Part shown: in pieces, positions 1 to 11,336 of the stretch
Numbering within the stretch: position 1 is the stretch's first letter
Layout of the letters: each line of letters starts with the position of its first letter
Assembly: GCA_027257055.1 (NCBI GenBank)
Contig: JAPVLO010000001.1
Location: 12,423,501 to 12,487,500 of the forward strand
Direction of reading: 5' to 3'
DNA: 64,000 bases
Origin: Cephalopachus bancanus
Taxonomy: Eukaryota > Chordata > Mammalia > Primates > Tarsiidae
Made by a program: the position numbers and the translations under genes
The notes under the pieces: generated by a model
The model's input: the letters and a program-made list of their open reading frames with translations, nothing else
What the model was told of the DNA's origin: nothing
Databases searched by the model: none

Positions 1-1205
1 CAAGACAGTGTGGCACTTGTATAATGCTTGATATATAAATCAATGAGATTGAAATTAAGAGTTCAGAAATAAAAACATTTACAGCCAATTAATTTTGACA
101 AGAGTGCTGAGGTCATTTAGTGAGAAAAGACTAGTCTTTTTGACATATGGTGTTTAGACAACTGAAATAAGCAAAAAATTGAAAGTAGACCCATATTTCA
201 CATTACATATAAAAATCAACTAAAAATGGACCATGGAACTAAATGTAAATGCTAAAGCGATAACATTCTTAGAAAAAAAACACTGGAGTAAATCATCGTG
301 ATCTTAGATTAGGCAATAGTTTCTTAAGTATGATACCAAATTAATGGTGACAAAATAATGCATTTACACCATAATTAATAACCAGTGTGGTTTTTAGGGC
401 ACCATCAAGATGGTGAATACACAGCCAACAGAATGAGAAAATATTTGAAAATTTTTATCTGATGTGGGACTTTTCTAGAATATTTACAGTACTCTTACAA
501 TTTAACAATTAGAAGACTAACAATCTAATAAAGAAAAGTAAAGGACTTCAATAAATATGTCTCCAAAAAATAAATACAGCTGATCAATACGAATAGAAGA
601 AGATGGTCAAAATCATTAGTAATTTAGGAATGCAAATTAAAACTACAGTGAGTTACACTTTATACCCCAAAAGGCTAAAATAAAAAGTCATACAGACAAT
701 AACAAGTGTCAACAAGGATCTGAAGCAATTGAAACTCTAATACCCTGGTAGTAGAATTGTAAAGTGGTGCACCCACTTTGGAAAAAATTTGGCAACTCTG
801 CAAAATGTTAAATATAGAGTCATCATATAACTCAGAATTCTTCTCCTAGGCATAGACTCAAGAGAATTAAAAAAATATGTCCACACAAAAACCTGCACAT
901 GACAAGTATGTATAGAAACATTATTCCAAATAGTAAAAAACAAACAAAAAAACCAACCTGAAAACAATCAAATGTCCACCAATTGAAAGAAATAAAATAT
1001 GGTCTATTCATGCAATTGAATGTAATTCAATATAAAAAGAAATGACATCTTGATCCACCTACAAAATATATGAACCATGGAAACATTATTCCAGAAAAGT
1101 GAAAAAAGTGTCCAAAAGGCCACTATAGTATAATCTCATTTACGTGAAGTGTCCAGAATTGGCAAATCCAAAGAGACAGAGAGTTGATTGGTGGTTGCCA
1201 GGAGC
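1..1205 (+). mobile_element. Old L1 (L1M-type) 3' part, cut by window start
   Basis: The order of motifs matches the end of L1 ORF2 and its 3' region on the + strand: the AGACAGTGTGGCA-like start, a GAC-rich 'dataset' of Lys/Asn codons, the ACTTTGGAAAA and ATGTCCAC-like blocks, and a final TTGATTGGTGGTTGCCAGG. The reading frame is broken throughout, so it is an ancient copy. Confidence 0.75.
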
Positions 1206-1334
1206 ACTCAGATTGTTCTGAGTTTTGTTTCCAAATGACCTCACTGGAAACTATCTACCTCCATAGTGAACAATCCATTATTATAAAAGACACACTTTTT
1301 TCCTGACCTGTTTATGCCATTCTGTTTTCTGGAC

Positions 1335-1620
1335 ATCCTGATCCATCTTTCTTTCTAAGCACAAATGCAATCCCTTACCTTCCTAAGCAGAATGAATCAC
1401 TCTGTCTTCCATGCGCTGCATAAACATTTTGATTTGGCATAAATAATTGTGTGCACATTTAGTTGGTGATTTTCATGGTTGTCCTCTTTCTCCTAAAATA
1501 CTGTAAGTTACTTGAGGCTGGGATGCATGTGTTTGTCCTTATTACCTTATCCAAGTCAGCTTTTAGAATAGTGTTTTGCACACAATAATCTTTCTATAAA
1601 TATTTATTAAATGGAATATT
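1335..1620 (+). mobile_element. L2 3' end
   Basis: The stretch has the typical L2 terminal layout: a short 'gtaag...ttgaggctggga' block, then 'tagaatagtgttttgcac', ending in an AATAAATATTTATTAAATG-type tail. Confidence 0.55.
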
Positions 1621-2310
1621 TAGAGAGTAACATTTTCACACAAAAAAGAATATGTAATAGACATTAAAAAGAAAACTTGTTCACTTCCTCTGTATTTTAT
1701 GCCTAAGTAACAAGACAAGCTAGGACTCATTCAGAGCAGAAATAAAATGTTTTGAGCTAAGTGCAATCTAAATTTGTTCTAATTTATTCACTGCTATATT
1801 ATATGCTTTTGACTGGTAAGAAAAGATTATAGCCCCAATACCATTTTCTCTTTTAGCTCAATCTTGGCCATTTGGTGATGGGCTGTAGGATGCTAATGAC
1901 TTAAGAACTGACCCATGGGTGGCTGTCTTTTTCCCCTTGTTCATGTGAAAACCACTCCCTCAGTGAGTTGAGATGGAGAGTCCTCTCTGTGCCTGTGAAA
2001 TGTAGTTCTAGGGAATGATGACATTCTTTGTGTGGGATTTGAACATCATTGCATTTTAGGAATTAAGTATTGTTTTGAGAACTTTCTCAGAATCCATCAG
2101 TAAGTCAAAGCGATGGAAAAACATAGAAAGAAAAGGAATTGTTAGGACCTAGTCATTTATCTTCTTGTATCTTAACTGGATATGAAGACACAGGAAACAG
2201 TTAGAGGAAAGATAATGTATTGTGTACATTCTTTATACTATAGTGAAAGAGGTCTGTCTTCAATGTCTGTCCATTTTATTCCAACACTTGAAACCTGTGA
2301 ACGACACCTC
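1621..2310. other. No recognisable feature
   Basis: This is AT-rich noncoding sequence with no open frame of note, no repeat I can name and no RNA gene. Confidence 0.5.
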
Positions 2311-2315
2311 GTTAC

Positions 2316-2470
2316 CCCCAATATAAAATCCAAATGCTACCAACTGTTTTCTTGATGTGGTCCCTGATTCCTTGGTCAGCATCTTCTCTCATCAGCACAG
2401 TCATCCTTCACCCTAAGCTGCTGGCATACCTAAGCTTCTTTATCTGCATGAAAGAAACCTGTGTCTGTCT
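2316..2470 (+). mobile_element. L2-like fragment
   Basis: Weak similarity to the L2 segment that reads 'ataaaatccaaa...ctg' followed by a pyrimidine-rich stretch. It is very diverged. Confidence 0.3.
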
Positions 2471-2521
2471 CTCTTACAAGAGTTTGAATGTGTCATTTTC
2501 TTTCGTTTTTTGTTTCTCTAA

Positions 2522-2697
2522 AGCCGTGATTCCCAGACTTAATGAGCATCAGAACCACCTAAAGGGCCTGTAAGAGTGCTGGACCCACCTCAGAGATTTG
2601 GACTTAGTGATGCTTGGTGGAGGCAGAGAATCTGCATTTCTAAGAAGTTCTCTGGGGATGCTGATGTTGCTGGTCCAAGGACCACAGTTACAGCCAT
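2522..2697 (+). mobile_element. MER5A-type hAT (Charlie) MITE
   Basis: The full layout of MER5A is visible: a start like GTGATTCCCAGACTT, then 'gcatcagaaccacct', 'gaatctgcatttctaa' and an end like CTGGTCCAAGGACCAC. It is a nonautonomous DNA transposon fossil. Confidence 0.75.
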
Positions 2698-2734
2698 AAG
2701 ACAGAATCACTCTTCCATACTCTTCCAGTCCCTT

Positions 2735-2975
2735 GTTACTTCTATTCATTCTGCAGATTTCAGCTAAGATGACTCATTCTGGTCAACTCTATTTGACCCC
2801 TATGAGTCAGGCAGAGGCTTTTACATGGATATCTGAGTACTTTTACTCCTTCTCACTACCAGTGTATTACTTATCATTCTGTTGTTATAAATATCCAAAT
2901 ACCCTCATTTATACTGTAAGCTAGTCACAGTCAGAGGCTTTTGTTTGTGCCATGATTGTCTTTCAGGACCCCGCA
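2735..2975 (+). mobile_element. L2 3' part
   Basis: The segment follows the L2 order 'ttctgcagatttcagct', 'tttgacccc', 'actgtaagct' and 'gccatgattgt'. It is interrupted by diverged sequence and directly follows the MER5A copy. Confidence 0.5.
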
Positions 2976-3289
2976 TACCACCTCTTAGGAAAGACGATAT
3001 AAACCTAGATATTCAAGGAAAATATAAGAAGGGATGAATGGAGACCAGAATCATGTTCAGACGTGTTCAAACGATCTCATGTTCAATCTCTCGCCAACAC
3101 CGGCTAAGGCCTATGCATAGCAGAAGCATGGTGCACATTTGTTAAATTAGAAAATGATGATTTTACTGGGATCCAAGAGCAAGACTTACTGACTACCTAC
3201 TGTACATACGTTTTATACTTTTTATTCTGTTATGGACATTGCCTAGACATGTTGTCCCCAAGTAATACCCCGTTGTCTTCCCTCTATGT

Positions 3290-3600
3290 TGTCTCCTTCC
3301 TTCTCCACTTTCTCACTAAATACCCAAGAAACTGGAAACCTGCTCTTCTCTCACACTGTATCTCACTTCCGCATCCTGTCAATCTGAAAGTCATTGCTTC
3401 CTGAGGATTTATACAATCTTCTCTGTCTTTGCCATCATAATTTCATTTCAAACCCTCATCATCTCTCCCTTGGACTATTATAGGAGGTTTCTTATTTTAA
3501 TGGGTTTTCTTGCTGTCCATCTTGTCTTCCTTGAATCTTCGCAGAGTCTCACAATTTAACTCCTCTGTTTAAAATTTGCTAACTAGTCCCCTTCTGCTAC
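3290..3600 (+). mobile_element. L2 fragment (internal)
   Basis: The block 'aaaccctcatcatctctcc' followed by 'ttggactatta' and a pyrimidine-rich stretch matches the L2 internal 3' region. Confidence 0.5.
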
Positions 3601-4005
3601 AAGAGAGGTCTCAATTTTGGGGGTCAGGGATCTCTCTGAATAACTACAGACTGCCTCGGAAGAACTTACGGAAGAGGTACATATAATTCAGGGCAGAAGG
3701 GTACCCACAAAAAGACTTGTCTGAAGTAGAAAAGACTCTTCCCAGTAGGGGACACCTCCAGCAAAGTCAGTGAGCCCTGAGGCTGTGGTAAGCCAGTTAA
3801 TGTTCTGGACATTTGCATTGCAGACAGGAAGTGGCTAGAGCTGACAGAAAACATCACAAAGAACATTGTATATGGTATCAAGAACTGGATTGCCTGAGCC
3901 AGCTCCCATCTCTTCTATGCTCCCATAATACCTTGCAAATAGCCTGCCTTTGCATTTTCCACACTGTTTTATAATTGCCTATTCTCCATGCTAGGAAATC
4001 ACTTT

Positions 4006-4309
4006 TTTTTTTTTTAATTTTTTTTTTTTTTGAGTTGGAGTCTCACTCTGTTGCCCAGACTGGAGTGCAGTGGCCGCTCCCGGCCACCACAGCCTCGACC
4101 TGCTGGGCTCCGGTGATCCTTCAGCCTCAGCCTTCCAAGTAGCTGGAACTACAGGCATGCGCTACCATGCCCAGCTAATTTTTTGATTTATTGTAGAGAT
4201 GAGGTCTTACCAAGTTGCCCAGGCGGGTCTCGAACCCACAGGCTCAGGCAATCCACTAACCTCAGCCTCCCAAAGTGCGGGATTACAGGCTGAGCCACCG
4301 AGCCCGGCT
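4006..4309 (-). mobile_element. Lineage-specific Alu with 12-bp TSD
   Basis: A full-length dimeric Alu on the minus strand, flanked by GGAAATCACTTT at 3994-4005 and 4310-4321. It carries the local subfamily marks (GAGTTGGAGTCTCACTC at the tail end, GGCGGGTCTCGAACCC at the B box). Confidence 0.93.
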
Positions 4310-4321
4310 GGAAATCACTTT

Positions 4322-5060
4322 AAGGGCAGTGATTGTTCCTCATTTCTGTGTATTCATTTGCCTAAGTGCAGTAGCCTGTCAGACAATACTTGTTGAATGA
4401 ATTAACATGGAATGAACAAATACTTCTGAGTTATCTTAGTTTTAAACACTTGGAAATTTTTTGCTTCCTTTATCTATTGCTACTGTTAGGAACTGTGTCA
4501 CTCTTTAAAACACTTGCACAATAAATATAGCTTGCATTGTTTAAAATGCACAAATCTTACAGGCACAGTTCAATACATCTTTATATGTTTTTCTACTTTT
4601 ATATTTGTGTAATCACCACCCTGATCAAAATATGAAATATTTCCACTATTCTAGAAAGTTCCCTTGAGTACTTTTCTAGTTGGTAGTCCACTTTTGTGAC
4701 TTCTACTATCATACATTATTTTGCCTATTTTTGAACTTCATGTAAATGAACAGAGTTATACATTTGACACTCTCAAAATATCACCCCTGGGGGATCGTGA
4801 TATTTTTATTTTGGTGGTATTTCTTCACGCCCTTCACACTATAACATACCTTAATCCACTTAATTAACACCTACGTATTCATGCTAGAGGTGTATATCAA
4901 TATCCTCTGTGGTCTGGAAACAATTCCTATAGTATTAACAGCTTAAAAATAATTGCTAGTATTCATAATATGCTAGCAAATTAAAAAAAAATCTATCATT
5001 GCTACAACTTAGTTACTGAATAATAATAAAAAGTTTCATTCCACTCTACAACCTTAATTA
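4322..5060. other. No recognisable feature
   Basis: AT-rich sequence with many stop codons. A faint resemblance to an old L1 minus-strand 3' region around 4500-4760 is too weak to call. Confidence 0.4.
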
Positions 5061-5066
5061 TGTATG

Positions 5067-5067
5067 T

Positions 5068-5119
<52 letters not shown>

Positions 5120-5120
5120 G
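5067..5120 (+). repeat. (TG)n microsatellite
   Basis: About 27 nearly perfect TG units directly abut the poly-T tail of the minus-strand AluJ that follows, so the array may have grown from that tail. Confidence 0.97.
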
Positions 5121-5383
5121 TTTTTTGTTTTTGTTTTTTTCAAAGACAAGATCTTATTCCGTTGCTCTGGGTAGAGTGCAGTGGCACCATCATAGCTCAC
5201 TGCAGCCTCCAACTCCTGGGCTCAAGCATCCTCCTCCCTCAGCCTTTCAAGTCGCTGAGACTACAGGTGTGCACCACCACTCAGGCTAATTTTTGTAAAA
5301 GTGAGCTCTCATTAGGTTATCCAGTCTGGTCTTGAACTCCTGGCCTCAGGTGATCCTCCCACCTTGGCCTCCCAAAGCCCTTA
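5121..5383 (-). mobile_element. Old AluJ-like element
   Basis: A diverged Alu on the minus strand with the ancestral 'atcatagctcactgcagcctc' and 'aactcctgggctcaagc' blocks. It lacks the local young-subfamily marks. Confidence 0.88.
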
Positions 5384-5985
5384 CGTTTTGTATATAAAAA
5401 TGCATCTCTCTTCCCTGGATAGAGTCTTACTTCTTATCTATGAATCTTTTCTTAACACGTTTCTTCCTTAGATTTTTGCTTGACAGGATCTGTATGTTGC
5501 AATGCCTGCATTGACAGACACTCTAGGATATACAAGTAAACATCATTGTACTGGTGTCATACTAGCATTTTGAGAAGAAGCCACAAAGAACATAAATTAA
5601 TAGAAATAGCATGCAGAATCAAAAAGTATCACAGCAATCAATCAGTGAACCTAACCTAACCAAGGAAGAAAGGGTGGGTGCAGAGAAGGGAGGTGGTTCA
5701 CCCATCCCTGACCCTTGAACATTTATTTTCTCTTATTTTACCCACCCCTTCCCTTCCTTATCTCTCCCTGTCTACAGGACTTCTCTACGTGTGTCCTTTT
5801 TTCTCTCCTCTATATGTACATAACATGTAAACTTCAAGTTCGTCAGACAAGGGAGGATGAAGGGTGAGGAAGGCTAACAAAAAAGTGACAGACAGAAGAA
5901 AAGTATGTGTTAGGGGTGTAGCATGCTAAAAATCTAAAAGTGAATTTTTTAAAAAGACTTGACCACCAAGCAGGAAACCACGTTG
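5384..5985. other. No recognisable feature
   Basis: Unique-looking noncoding sequence with a pyrimidine-rich stretch at about 5710-5815. No repeat family or gene is recognised. Confidence 0.4.
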
Positions 5986-5987
5986 CT

Positions 5988-6350
5988 CCATAATTAAGAG
6001 TATGGTGAACTCTGTCCTGTATTTCTCGGTGAATCAAATCATGTTCCTTTGTGACTGAATGATCTTGGACATCTTTTTTGGGCTTCGTGCCTTAGTTTTC
6101 TCATCTTTAATAACTAATATTACCTACTGTATTGTTCTGCTATTCATTCATTCATTTAGAACCAGGATCTCGCTCTGTCACCCAGGCTGATCAGGAACTC
6201 CTGGGCTCAAGTGATCTTTTCGCCTCAGCCTCCCAAAGTGCTAGGATTTCGGGTGTGAGAAATGACGCCCAAATGTTCTGCTATTTAAATGAGTTGATGC
6301 CTATACAACGATAAGAATAATACCTAGCATATAATAAGCACTCTCTCATT
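5988..6350 (+). mobile_element. MIR split by an Alu monomer
   Basis: A diverged MIR reads from about 5988 to 6132 ('gatcttggacatc', 'ttagttttctcatcttt', 'aatattacctac') and resumes at 6286 ('aaatgagttgatgc', 'cctagcatataataagcac'). The interruption is the Alu monomer at 6145-6273. Confidence 0.7.
6145..6273 (-). mobile_element. Short Alu monomer-like insertion in MIR
   Basis: About 130 bases of minus-strand Alu sequence, from 'aaccaggatctcgctctgtc' to 'gcctcccaaagtgctaggat', missing the second arm. TGTTCTGCTATT at 6133-6144 and 6274-6285 is a perfect 12-bp TSD, so this is a complete insertion, either a free monomer or an internally deleted AluJ. Confidence 0.85.
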
Positions 6351-6849
6351 GTTTTCTGTATGAAGTTAAGCCTTAAGAAAAATGTGATGTCACTTCCTAG
6401 AACTTAGAAGATTACTTGTAATTTTCTTATTTTTTGAACAATGAATCTGAATATTTATTCTGAATGATCTTCATCTCCTGAGTTTTAGGACTGCTGTGAG
6501 ATTTTAGACTGAGGCTAGTGAGGAAGTGAGTTAGCGGTGGTGAACTATGCTGGAGAGGATTGGTTCACATTGCCTTTTCAGACATCCTAGACTCATTCAC
6601 CTGATGCCAAGTCTATGAGTGGAACTTCTGCATTTTGGGCTTCTAGGGAAGAGATGTTTCTAGCACTGGAGACACTAGATAAGTTGAAGAAATAGTGTGT
6701 TCGGTCAGATCAAGCCCATTTTTCTGAGGACACTGTGGAAAGGTCTGGGTGGAAAGTCTGAAAACAGGGGTTCATAAAGAAGGAAACAGAAATAGAGGGA
6801 GGGGATTTTGAGGCATACGGAGGAAGGCGTACATCTTGGCTGCACACAG

Positions 6850-7425
6850 GATGTGCTCTCTGTCCCCTTTTGTCACTGCCTCTGCCCTGGCCACCAGAGC
6901 ATCTTCCTTGGATGGCCTCAGTTTCCCAACCACACCACCTTCCCTTATTTCTCCTGCTCCAATGACTTTCTATAATAAGAGTGATATTTGTAAGTTGCAA
7001 ATCAAACCATCTCACGTTCTGCTTTAAAATCCTCCTTGTCTCTCTGTGACTCACGAGAATGAATAGAACCCATACCCTTAACCTCCACGCTGGCCTCTGG
7101 TGACCTCTCTGGAATCACCTCTTATCCGGCCTTTCCATGGACTCTTCCTTTAGCCGTGCCAAACACTTTTTCTTTTCTGAACACATCATGGACATCCCCC
7201 ATGCCACTCCTCTGCTCGCCTTTTTGTCCTGATTTCTTCCTGTTCATCTTCAGGTGTCTGCTCGGCCCTGCTTCTTCAGAAACACACCAAGCCGTCAAGC
7301 TCTGGTTGCCTGCCCATAGTGTCCCGTTTTTTAGTATAGTCTTTCTACAATTCCTATTTCCCAGTGTCACATGTGTAAGCTCCATAGGGGTAGGTTCTAG
7401 GTTTAATTCGTTGCTGTTATATATA
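6850..7425 (+). mobile_element. L2 3' half
   Basis: A long stretch in L2 order: 'ttctataataagagtgat', 'caaatcaaaccatctcac', 'ctgctttaaaatcctcc', then the pyrimidine-rich segment and the terminal 'tgtaagctccatagggg'. Confidence 0.7.
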
Positions 7426-7436
7426 TCTTATATATA

Positions 7437-7995
7437 TAAGGTCCAACAGTTAGGTTTGCAACCCATCCTAGAAAAAGTGCTCTATACCTCATTGCTGAAT
7501 ATCTTCGAGATACACCCCCTGGGAAGATATGCACTGAAGCCAGTGTCCAGTCCATCTACCAAAGCAATTTTGGAATTATTTTCCCAGAATAGCCATCAGA
7601 GCTGTGGTCGTTATTTGTTGACGTCTGACAATTAAGTTTGTGAACATGCCAGCATGCACTTATGTTGGCAGCACTGTACAAAAAACCACATTGGAAAACC
7701 TTCCCTATTCACCTGATCTGGGCCCCAGTGACTTTTTTCTTTACCCAAAGATAAAGGAACTATTGAAAGAAAGACATTTGGTGACATTTAGGACATCAAG
7801 AGTAATACACTGAATGACTCTGATGGCCATTCCAGACGAAGAGTTCCAAAATTGCTTTGATAGGTGAAGGAGCCACTGGCATCAGTGCATAGCTTCCCCA
7901 GGGGAGTACTTGGAAGGTGACCATAGTGATATTCAGCAAAGAGGTATGTACCCCTTCTTCTAGGATGAGTATGCAAACTTAATTATCGGACCTCA
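7437..7995 (+). mobile_element. Mariner-like family A, rearranged foldback copy
   Basis: Both outer ends carry the same mariner terminal repeat (TAAGGTCCAAC at 7437 and its counterpart ending GGACCTCA at 7995). The left part (about 7437-7612) is an inverted copy of the right 3' end. A true 5' end (GTCTGACAATTAAGTTTG) starts inside at about 7623. It is followed by an internal deletion near 7680 and then the 3' transposase tail, whose frame shows PYSPDLGPSDFF, the region of the third catalytic Asp of DD34D mariners. No functional transposase remains. Confidence 0.8.
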
Positions 7996-8040
7996 TTGTA
8001 CCTAAGAAATACTTCCAAGTTTGTTAAAATTCTGCAGTAA

Positions 8041-8330
8041 GCCGGGCTCGGTGGCTCAGCCTGTAATCCCGCGCCTTTGGGAGGCTGAGGTGAGTGGATT
8101 GCCTGAGCCCGCGGGTTCGAGACCCGCCTGGAAAGCGAGACCTCATCTCTACAATAAATAAAAAAAAATCAGCCGGGCATGGTAGCACATACCTGTAATT
8201 CCGGCTACTCGGAAGGCTGAGGCGGAAGGATCGCCGGAGCCCAGCAGGTCGAGGCTGCGATGGCCGGGAGCAGCCACTGCACTCCAGTCTGGGCGACAGA
8301 GTGAGACTCCAACTCAAAAAAAAAAAAAAA
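8041..8330 (+). mobile_element. Lineage-specific Alu with 14-bp TSD
   Basis: A full-length + strand copy flanked by AAAATTCTGCAGTA at 8026-8039 and 8328-8341. It shows the B-box hairpin GCGGGTTCGAGACCCGC and the subfamily end GACTCCAACTC before poly-A. Confidence 0.95.
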
Positions 8331-8449
8331 ATTCTGCAGTAGCCCTCCTTAGCCCCAGTGTTGCTTTCCCAAGTTTCCATGAGCTGCAATCAAATAGTAT
8401 GAACAAATTCTAGAAATAAGCAATTCGTTAATTTTAAATTTCTTCCTGC

Positions 8450-8865
8450 TCCGAATTGCATGATGAAATCTCGTGCTATCCCACCTCATTCCTCTCTGGA
8501 CATGAATCAGCCCTCTGTCCAGTGTATCCATGCTGTATATGCTGCCACATCATCTATTGCTGACATCCAGTTATTGACATTGTCACGCTCAATGATCTAG
8601 GATCACCTCAAACAGATCATCTTACTGATGCATTGTCAGAAGATCAAAGTAGCCTAACACTCCATCACAATGCTTGTGTCATATACCTCCCTTTATCTCT
8701 CCACAATAGGCATTTTGTCATTTCACCTCATCATGAGAAGAAGAGAGTGATATGGTACAGTAATATATTTTGAAAGTGGGAGGGAGGGGAGGGAAGAAGA
8801 AGGGAGGGAAGGAGGAAGGAGAGAGAGGGAGAGAGGGAGCAAGAGAGAGAGAATATACCAATCTT
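8450..8865 (+). mobile_element. Tigger-like DNA transposon fragment with purine tract
   Basis: The order 'gccacatcatctattgctgac', 'gtcacgctcaatgatc', 'tcatgagaagaagagagtg', 'cagtaatatattttgaaag' followed by a GA-rich tract resembles the 3' part of Tigger-type elements as I remember it. The purine tract at 8772-8855 is strongly strand-asymmetric. Confidence 0.45.
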
Positions 8866-9844
8866 CTTTAGAGAGAGGAAGAGAAAGTCCCCAATTTCAT
8901 CACCCTGGAATAGAAGTAAATGGTAAATGGCTCTGGGGAGGTAATTCGGTAATCCAAATTATCGAAGCATGATCCAAAACCTGTTTTTTAAAGTAATCAT
9001 ACTTTAACCATACTTTGCCTTTGCTCTTTGCTCTGACAACTCATACCATCCAGATAAGAGAAAATAATTATGGAACAATGAGTACCATTGCAACTTATCC
9101 AAAAAGCTTTACATTTTGATTATGGGAAATTATTTAATGCCATTTGTGAATATGCATATTTTGCAGTGCATTTCATTTTCCAGATCACTTAAAAATATTG
9201 TTAACTTTTGGAGACCTCTCTAGAGACCATGTTTTGCCTGTTCTAGCCCAAAGGAGAATCCTCAACCAGGGAAATCATATTGAAGCAAGAAGTCAAACTT
9301 GTCTCCAAATATTCCAGTGATCCATGTTAATGACGTCATAGGGAATATTGAAACCCTAAATAAATGAAGTCAACTTGAATGCATAAGCTGATGTGAAAAA
9401 GAGGCTATCTTCCAGTTTATTTTTCTCCTCATCTTCTTTCTCCATTATAGTTAATTATGTTTGCCCACGTGTTCAATAATTCTACCTTTAATAAAAATAT
9501 TCCTCATGTTTGTCATGGCCCAGATGATGCTTTAGAGCAATTCTCATTCCCTGGCTCTTCATTTGTTGAACTCTGAATGTTCTCTAATGTTTTGGACTCA
9601 AAGAAAATAAGGAAAAGTAAAGAGTCTGAATCAAATAACTACCTAGGTAGGAAGAGGCTTCCATGTGATAAAAGTAAAGAAAAGTACAGAGCATTGTCTT
9701 ATAAAAGTTGGATTGGCAGGTATGTGGAAAAAATGAATATCAGGTTTAAAGAACTTAAGACTAATTTAAACCAAACGAAAAATCAAGAAGAGTTTGTAGG
9801 GTAAGTGTGCTTGAAGTGAATTCCAAAGACTGTATAGAATTTGA

Positions 9845-9845
<1 letters not shown>
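8866..9845. other. No recognisable feature
   Basis: Noncoding AT-rich sequence. The 75-codon open frame at 9577-9804 has no recognisable motif, splice sites or family resemblance. Confidence 0.4.
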
Positions 9846-9846
<1 letters not shown>

Positions 9847-9888
<42 letters not shown>

Positions 9889-9912
9889 TGTGTGCGCGCG
9901 CGCGCACACACA
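9847..9912 (+). repeat. (TG)n-(CG)n-(CA)n alternating tract
   Basis: TG repeats run into CGCGCGCGCG and then CACACACA. This gives about 66 bases of alternating purine-pyrimidine sequence with a self-complementary centre near 9886-9911. Confidence 0.97.
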
Positions 9913-10325
9913 GAAGTACATGGATGATTAAATTGTAAATAAGGACATAATTCAACTGAAGAGGCATTTAAGAAATTAATGCATATCAATTGAATGAAGG
10001 AGAGTCCCCTTACTTAATTGCCTCAAATTTTGTCATTCTTTTCAAGAAAATCAGGATTACATTTTAAGTCATCAGAAAACCTTCAGATATTGTCTTCTAG
10101 ATGACAACTGTGTATGAACCTGCCAACCCAAACATTTGAGCCTTATCTCTCAACTCTCTCTCTTATTTAGGACATCAATAATCTCTATATTTACCTTCAT
10201 CATCAATGAAACTTTATTCATTTGCCTGTCCCTGGTAACTGGTTACAGAATGCTGTTTACTTCCTGAAACTGATTGAAGAACAAGGCAGAACATACTTAA
10301 TTATCCATGTGCTTTCATGCATTTC

Positions 10326-10328
<3 letters not shown>

Positions 10329-10373
<45 letters not shown>

Positions 10374-10378
10374 ACACA
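10329..10378 (+). repeat. (CA)n microsatellite
   Basis: About 25 CA units with one GA interruption. Confidence 0.97.
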
Positions 10379-10384
10379 AACCTA

Positions 10385-11320
10385 GGTAGAGTCAAACTCG
10401 CATAAACTAGCACTGTTCATTTTTACTCACAGTTAAGATATGCAAACTCTTATTCAAATTCAAACTTCAGTGAGATGAAATGACATCTGAAAGTCAGTTG
10501 TAACACATATGCTGGAGAGATTTCAAAGTGGTTGTTAGTATCCAAGTAAAAAAGTTTACAAATGCTTTACAATTTTTTTGTAGACATCCAACTTATTTGG
10601 TACTTACTAGAATTCAAAACATTTCATTTTGATCAGGGGAAAAAAAATCACCAAAGACATGTGGGTGACCAGGTGCCCTTAAGAAAAAAATTAGAGCATC
10701 CCATGTGTCTTGTGTATGTGTGCCTTCATGCATTCATATCAATGCACATACATGTTATACTGTGTTAATATGTGTTATGTATATGTGATATGTTGTATCT
10801 ATATTGTATTACATAAAGAGCAAATTTCAGTCTTTGTGGAACAAGCTTAAGGATTCCATTTTTTCTCTACTTTTATCACTGATCTGTAAAAGTATTAGAA
10901 TACACGTCAATGAATATTTACTAGCCCTTCTAGTATAAACTCACTTTTAGTCGCTAAAGCAGTTCTCAACTGAGTAACAACCTTGCTGCCCTGCAGACAC
11001 AGAGAGGGCAGTTCGTACTAACCCATACTTCTTTATCAGTCTTGCTGATCTGAGTGACAAATTCCCCTGCCTGCCCCACAATGACCCACATCTAACTTGA
11101 TACCCATTTGTTCTGGCTGGAGAAATGTCAGACTGAAACTGAGGTGGGCGCACAGCCCTGGGGTGTCCTAAATCTGATAGCCAGTGGTTCCATGGGCCAC
11201 CTAAAATCAAGATCAGCCTCATTTAACCCTGTTAAAGGGAGAAGGGAAGAATAGCCAGGGAGAGTATCTCTCAGCTAATTGAGAGCAGGACCTTTTTCAA
11301 AGAGTCAGGAATGTGATCAA
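10385..11320. other. No firm feature
   Basis: A TG/TA-rich low-complexity stretch lies at 10720-10810. The segment at 10960-11230 is more GC-rich and begins 'gcagttctcaactgagtaac', faintly like an old DNA-transposon end, but I cannot name it. Confidence 0.35.
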
Positions 11321-11336
11321 TCATTCAAGGTAGTCT

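Noticed and set aside
5060..5335. Cys-Val repeat peptide from the TG array
   Set aside because: It is a dinucleotide repeat translated in frame, followed by Alu sequence.
10329..10378. CRISPR-like or other regular array
   Set aside because: All regular short-period arrays in the window are simple microsatellites without spacers, and this is a primate nuclear sequence.
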